The notes under the pieces were generated by a model that did not search any database, was not told the origin of the DNA, and saw only the letters and a program-made list of their open reading frames with translations. This document shows, piece by piece, positions 5,836 through 8,752 of a stretch of DNA of 8,752 nt. Both the position numbers and the translations under genes were made by a program. The stretch covers positions 1 through 8,752 of the forward strand of contig CACPCY010000024.1 in NCBI GenBank assembly GCA_902632575.1. The letters run 5' to 3'. The first letter of the stretch is position 1. Each line of letters begins with the position of its first letter. Source of the stretch: an uncultured Alphaproteobacteria bacterium (GTDB taxonomy: Bacteria; Pseudomonadota; Alphaproteobacteria; HIMB59).

Positions 5836-7143
5836 ATGAAAAAACTAGTTAGTATTTTTGTACTTTTAGTTTCTTTTGCATTCACATCCAACAGTTACAG
5901 TAAAACAGAAATTCATTGGTGGTACGGTAACAGTGGTTTTTTAGGTGATGTAATCATAGAAATAGCTAATAGATTTAACGACTCACAAGACGAATATATG
6001 GTTATTCCTACTGGTAAAGGAAGCTATGAGGACAACATGGCAGCTACAATTGCTGCTTTTAGAGCAGGGGACCAACCTCACTATTCACAAGTTTATGACG
6101 CAGGTGCAGCTATCATGGTAGCACAAGTTAAAAATGGTGTTGTAATCGGTTTTGAAGAAATGGCTGAAAAATATGGTATCAATGTAGATGCTGATAATTA
6201 CATACCAGGTATAAAAAACTTTTACGCAGACGCTGATGGTAAAATGATAGGTGTTCCTTTTAATAGCTCTACTTGTCTAATGTATGCAAATATGGATATT
6301 TTAAATGAAGTTGGCATTGAAGAGGTTCCAAAAACTTATGAAGAATTTGAAGGTATGGCTCAAAAGATACTTGATGCAGGATATATTCCTCTTCTTCAAA
6401 GTCATAGTCCTTGGATTTGGACAGAAAACTTCTTTTCAAGACATAACCTATTGATGACAGATGGCAACAATGGCTATGATGATGTTCCAACAAAAACACT
6501 TTTTGCTGATACAGAAGCATTTGTTTATCATTGGACTAAAGTTAAAGAGTGGTATGAAAAAGGTTATTACGGATATAAAGGAAGAGCTTGGGGAGATAAC
6601 CAAGCACCATTTACAAACGGTGAGGCTGCATTCTGGTTTGGATCTGCTGCATCTTTTGGAGGTATGAAAGGCGTACTTCCAAACTTTACAACTAACCCAA
6701 TTCCATATTGGGATTCTGTAACAGGCGGAAAAGAATATCCAACATTTATTGGTGGTGCAGCTAACTGGATTTTAAATGGTCATACAGAGGAAGAGTATAA
6801 AGGACTAGCAAAATTCATTGAATTTATGGGTTCACCAGAAATGGATTTATACTACCATAATATGACTGGTTACGCTGCTGTTACTAAGGGTGGTATTGAG
6901 CTAGCTGAAACAATTAATTTTTACAGAGCATCTCCGTATCATAAAGCTGTAGGTGATCAATTAGGCCTCGAAGGTTCTACTATACCAGGCGGTTATAGAG
7001 CAGGTAACTGGCCACAAATTCGTGAAGTAATTTACGAAAATGTTGAGCCAATGCTTAACGGTGATATCACTGTCGAAAAAGCTTTAAAAAACATGGATAA
7101 GGGTGCTGCAAAACTGTTAAAACAGTTTGCAAAAACTCTTTAA
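5836..7143 (+). CDS. ugpB: UgpB-like ABC transporter substrate-binding protein
   Basis: A periplasmic binding protein of the extracellular solute-binding family 1, closest in layout to UgpB, which binds sn-glycerol-3-phosphate and glycerophosphodiesters. The length (435 residues) nearly equals that of E. coli UgpB. Residues 1-22 are a signal peptide. Shared segments in order are KGSYEDNMAATIAAFRAG (61-78), QVYDAGAAIM (85-94), PFNSSTCLMY (141-150), WIWTENF (193-199), FIGGAANWI (304-312) and GGYRAGNWPQIR (385-396). As I recall it, E. coli UgpB begins its mature domain with FWHSMEGELG; here the equivalent is WWYGNSGFLG (28-37), which lacks the acidic residue, so ligand specificity may differ. 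It is followed by a stem-loop and then ugpA and ugpE, the usual ugpBAE order. The strong ribosome binding site fits the excess of binding protein over permease. Confidence 0.88.
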   Translation: MKKLVSIFVLLVSFAFTSNSYSKTEIHWWYGNSGFLGDVIIEIANRFNDSQDEYMVIPTGKGSYEDNMAATIAAFRAGDQPHYSQVYDAGAAIMVAQVKNGVVIGFEEMAEKYGINVDADNYIPGIKNFYADADGKMIGVPFNSSTCLMYANMDILNEVGIEEVPKTYEEFEGMAQKILDAGYIPLLQSHSPWIWTENFFSRHNLLMTDGNNGYDDVPTKTLFADTEAFVYHWTKVKEWYEKGYYGYKGRAWGDNQAPFTNGEAAFWFGSAASFGGMKGVLPNFTTNPIPYWDSVTGGKEYPTFIGGAANWILNGHTEEEYKGLAKFIEFMGSPEMDLYYHNMTGYAAVTKGGIELAETINFYRASPYHKAVGDQLGLEGSTIPGGYRAGNWPQIREVIYENVEPMLNGDITVEKALKNMDKGAAKLLKQFAKTL

Positions 7144-7157
7144 ATTATTTTATTTAG

Positions 7158-7187
7158 TAAAGGAGGATATTTAATTATCCTCCTTTA
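7158..7187 (+). promoter_or_regulatory. Intercistronic stem-loop between ugpB and ugpA
   Basis: Positions 7158-7169 and 7176-7187 form a perfect 12-bp stem (TAAAGGAGGATA with TATCCTCCTTTA) and a 6-base loop, starting 15 bases after the ugpB stop and ending 6 bases before the ugpA ATG. No T-run follows. Hairpins in this position in binding-protein operons (malE-malF is the classic case) stabilise the upstream message and lower permease expression. The left arm holds an AGGAGG identical to the ugpB ribosome binding site, hidden by the complementary right arm. Confidence 0.65.
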
Positions 7188-7193
7188 AATTTC

Positions 7194-8072
7194 ATGAAAA
7201 AAGTTCAATTTAAATCAAATTTTTCTCAATACTTTTTTTTAGCCCCACAATTATTAATTTTATTAATTTTTTTATATTGGCCTATTATTCAAACATTTAG
7301 AGATGCCTTTACTATGCAAGATGCTTTTGGTTTTGGTTCTCAATTTGCTGGTTTTGATAATTTTCTATTTATTTTTTCTGATCCCTCCTATTTTACTGCA
7401 TTTAAATTTACTATTATTTATAGTTTTGTGATAACTCTTATTACAGGCTCAATTGGTTTATTACTTGCAGTTCAAGCTAATAAAGTAATGCACGGTAAGA
7501 GCGCTTATAAGACTCTTTTAATTTGGCCATACGCTATTGCACCTGCTGTTGTTGGAGTAATGGCTAATTATTTCTTCAGTGAAAGATATGGATTGCTCCA
7601 TCATTTATTTAATAATTTATGGGGTTTTAATTGGTATGAAAACGTTTTTGATGCATATATATACGTAATTATCGCTGGCTCTTGGAAACAAATAAGTGCA
7701 AATTTTATTTTCTTTTTGGCTGGTCTTCAAGCCATTCAAAAAACAGTTATTGAGGCTTCAATCATCGATTGTAAAAGTAATATTCGAAGGTTTTGGACAA
7801 TCACTTTTCCATTGTTAATGCCAACAACATTTTTCTTGATAATAATTAATATTACTTATGCCTTTTTTGATACTTTTGGAATTATAGATACTACTACTAT
7901 TGGAGCACCAGGGAGTGAAACTAAAACTTTAGTTTATAAAGCCTATATTGATGGTTTCAAAGGTTTAGACCTTGGAAGTGCTGGTGCACAATCAATCATG
8001 ATGATGATAATTGTTCTTGTAATAACAATTTTTCAATTCAGATATATAGAGGGTAAAATTCACTATAATTAA
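7194..8072 (+). CDS. ugpA: Ugp-type ABC transporter permease UgpA
   Basis: An inner-membrane permease of the MalF/UgpA type that pairs with UgpE and the ATPase UgpC. Its 292 residues contain about six membrane helices (roughly 11-35, 66-95, 107-128, 153-178, 205-227, 264-285). The C-terminal half follows E. coli UgpA very closely: IRRFW (197-201), NITYAFFDTFGIID (219-232), GFKGLDLGSAGAQS (254-267) and QFRYIEGKIHY (281-291). The cytoplasmic EAA loop, which docks on the ATPase, reads EASIIDCKSNIRRFW from 187; the usual glycine after the Asp is replaced by Cys193. No free Shine-Dalgarno sequence precedes the ATG. The stop codon overlaps the ugpE start by one base (TAATG), indicating coupled translation. 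Confidence 0.92.
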   Translation: MKKVQFKSNFSQYFFLAPQLLILLIFLYWPIIQTFRDAFTMQDAFGFGSQFAGFDNFLFIFSDPSYFTAFKFTIIYSFVITLITGSIGLLLAVQANKVMHGKSAYKTLLIWPYAIAPAVVGVMANYFFSERYGLLHHLFNNLWGFNWYENVFDAYIYVIIAGSWKQISANFIFFLAGLQAIQKTVIEASIIDCKSNIRRFWTITFPLLMPTTFFLIIINITYAFFDTFGIIDTTTIGAPGSETKTLVYKAYIDGFKGLDLGSAGAQSIMMMIIVLVITIFQFRYIEGKIHYN

Positions 8073-8752
8073 TGACAAATAATATATCATCAACTATTAA
8101 TCATTTTATCCTTTCTATTGGTTTACTGATTATGATTGTTCCAATATGGATAATTTTCGCAAGTTCAACACACTCAAGTCTATTTATAAATACAAACGGT
8201 TTACAATTTTTTTTAGGAGATAATTTTATAGAGAATTATTCTAGAGTTTTATTTAAAAAATCTGGTTTTTTTAACGAAATAACAGCTCTTAAAATGTTTT
8301 TTAATAGTTTTGTTATGGCTACAGGAATAGCTATTTTATCTGTAGTTACATCACTAATGGCCGCTTATGGTTTAGTTTATTTTAAAATAAAATATGCAAC
8401 TGTAATATTTTGGTTAATTTTTATTACACTATTAGTGCCTTTGGAACTCCGAATTATGCCTTCTTATCTAGTTATGTCTAAATTAAATCTTGTAAATACA
8501 TTTGCTGGTCTAATACTTCCCATTTCTGCCTCAGCAATAGCAACTTTCTTTTTTAGACAATTTTATAAATCAATTCCTGATGAGTTATTAGAAGCTGCTA
8601 AGTTAGATGGAACTAATAGTTGGAGATTTTTTATAGATTTTTTAGTTCCTTTATCTAAAACAATGATAGCTGCTGTTTTCATTTTTATGTTTGTATTTGG
8701 TTATAACCAATATCTATGGCCTTTAATAATGACTACTAGCGAACAGTATTGG
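8072..8752 (+). CDS. ugpE: Ugp-type ABC transporter permease UgpE (partial, runs off the right edge)
   Basis: An ATG at 8072 overlaps the ugpA stop, and 227 codons remain open to the window end. The protein starts MTNNISSTINHFILS and follows E. coli UgpE: FFNSFVMA (76-83), FWLIFITLLVPLELRIMP (113-130), AGLILPISASAIATFFFRQF (145-164), an intact EAA loop EAAKLDG (174-180) with its glycine, and GYNQYLWPL (210-218). Family length is about 280 residues, so roughly 55 residues with the last helices are missing, cut by the window and not by mutation. It forms the second half of the transmembrane channel with UgpA. The ATPase gene ugpC would be expected next. Confidence 0.93.
   Translation, partial: MTNNISSTINHFILSIGLLIMIVPIWIIFASSTHSSLFINTNGLQFFLGDNFIENYSRVLFKKSGFFNEITALKMFFNSFVMATGIAILSVVTSLMAAYGLVYFKIKYATVIFWLIFITLLVPLELRIMPSYLVMSKLNLVNTFAGLILPISASAIATFFFRQFYKSIPDELLEAAKLDGTNSWRFFIDFLVPLSKTMIAAVFIFMFVFGYNQYLWPLIMTTSEQYW

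Noticed and set aside
6269..6667. Two short open frames, one on each strand, inside ugpB
   Set aside because: Both overlap the well-supported ugpB frame and have compositions typical of out-of-frame reading.

Overview
The window is gene-dense, strongly AT-rich DNA (judged by eye, not computed) with short spacers, small genes and many substrate-binding transporters. This fits a streamlined marine alphaproteobacterium of the SAR11/Pelagibacterales or AEGEAN-169 (HIMB59-like) type. The assignment rests on composition and gene content only; there is no rRNA or other taxonomic marker here.

Layout, left to right. Positions 1-37 (minus) look like the first codons of a divergent gene leaving the window. 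A periplasmic binding protein of the glycine betaine/proline (OpuAC/ProX) family follows at 171-1172, with a strong ribosome binding site and a GC-rich stem-loop behind it, but no permease or ATPase gene beside it. Next come three closely spaced plus-strand genes: a malonyl-CoA synthetase (matB, TTG start, 1255-2751), a short YraR/HTATIP2-like atypical SDR protein (2798-3454) and a zinc-dependent histone-deacetylase-fold protein of the class IV type (3470-4378). The last overlaps by 6 bases, tail to tail, with a minus-strand biotin transporter gene bioY (4373-4927). Just upstream of bioY, on the same strand, is a 70-residue protein of unknown function with a perfect AGGAGG (4943-5155).

A divergent spacer (5156-5283) carries an 8-bp inverted repeat and leads to aroQ (5284-5718), a type II 3-dehydroquinate dehydratase with its active-site residues intact. 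The right end holds the start of a ugp-type ABC importer operon: ugpB (5836-7143), an intercistronic stem-loop, ugpA (7194-8072) and ugpE (8072 to the window edge, incomplete). The ATPase gene ugpC is expected beyond the right edge.

How the genes fit together: the two ends serve uptake of small organic solutes (quaternary amines or similar; glycerol-3-phosphate, glycerophosphodiesters or sugars). The middle combines malonate activation, biotin uptake (biotin is the cofactor of acetyl-CoA carboxylase, the other route to malonyl-CoA), a possible deacylase and a shikimate-pathway step. No mobile element, CRISPR array, tRNA, rRNA or phage gene was seen. I found no convincing undescribed multi-gene system. 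The best leads are the small gene before bioY, the regulatory repeats, and the matB-SDR-deacylase neighbourhood.
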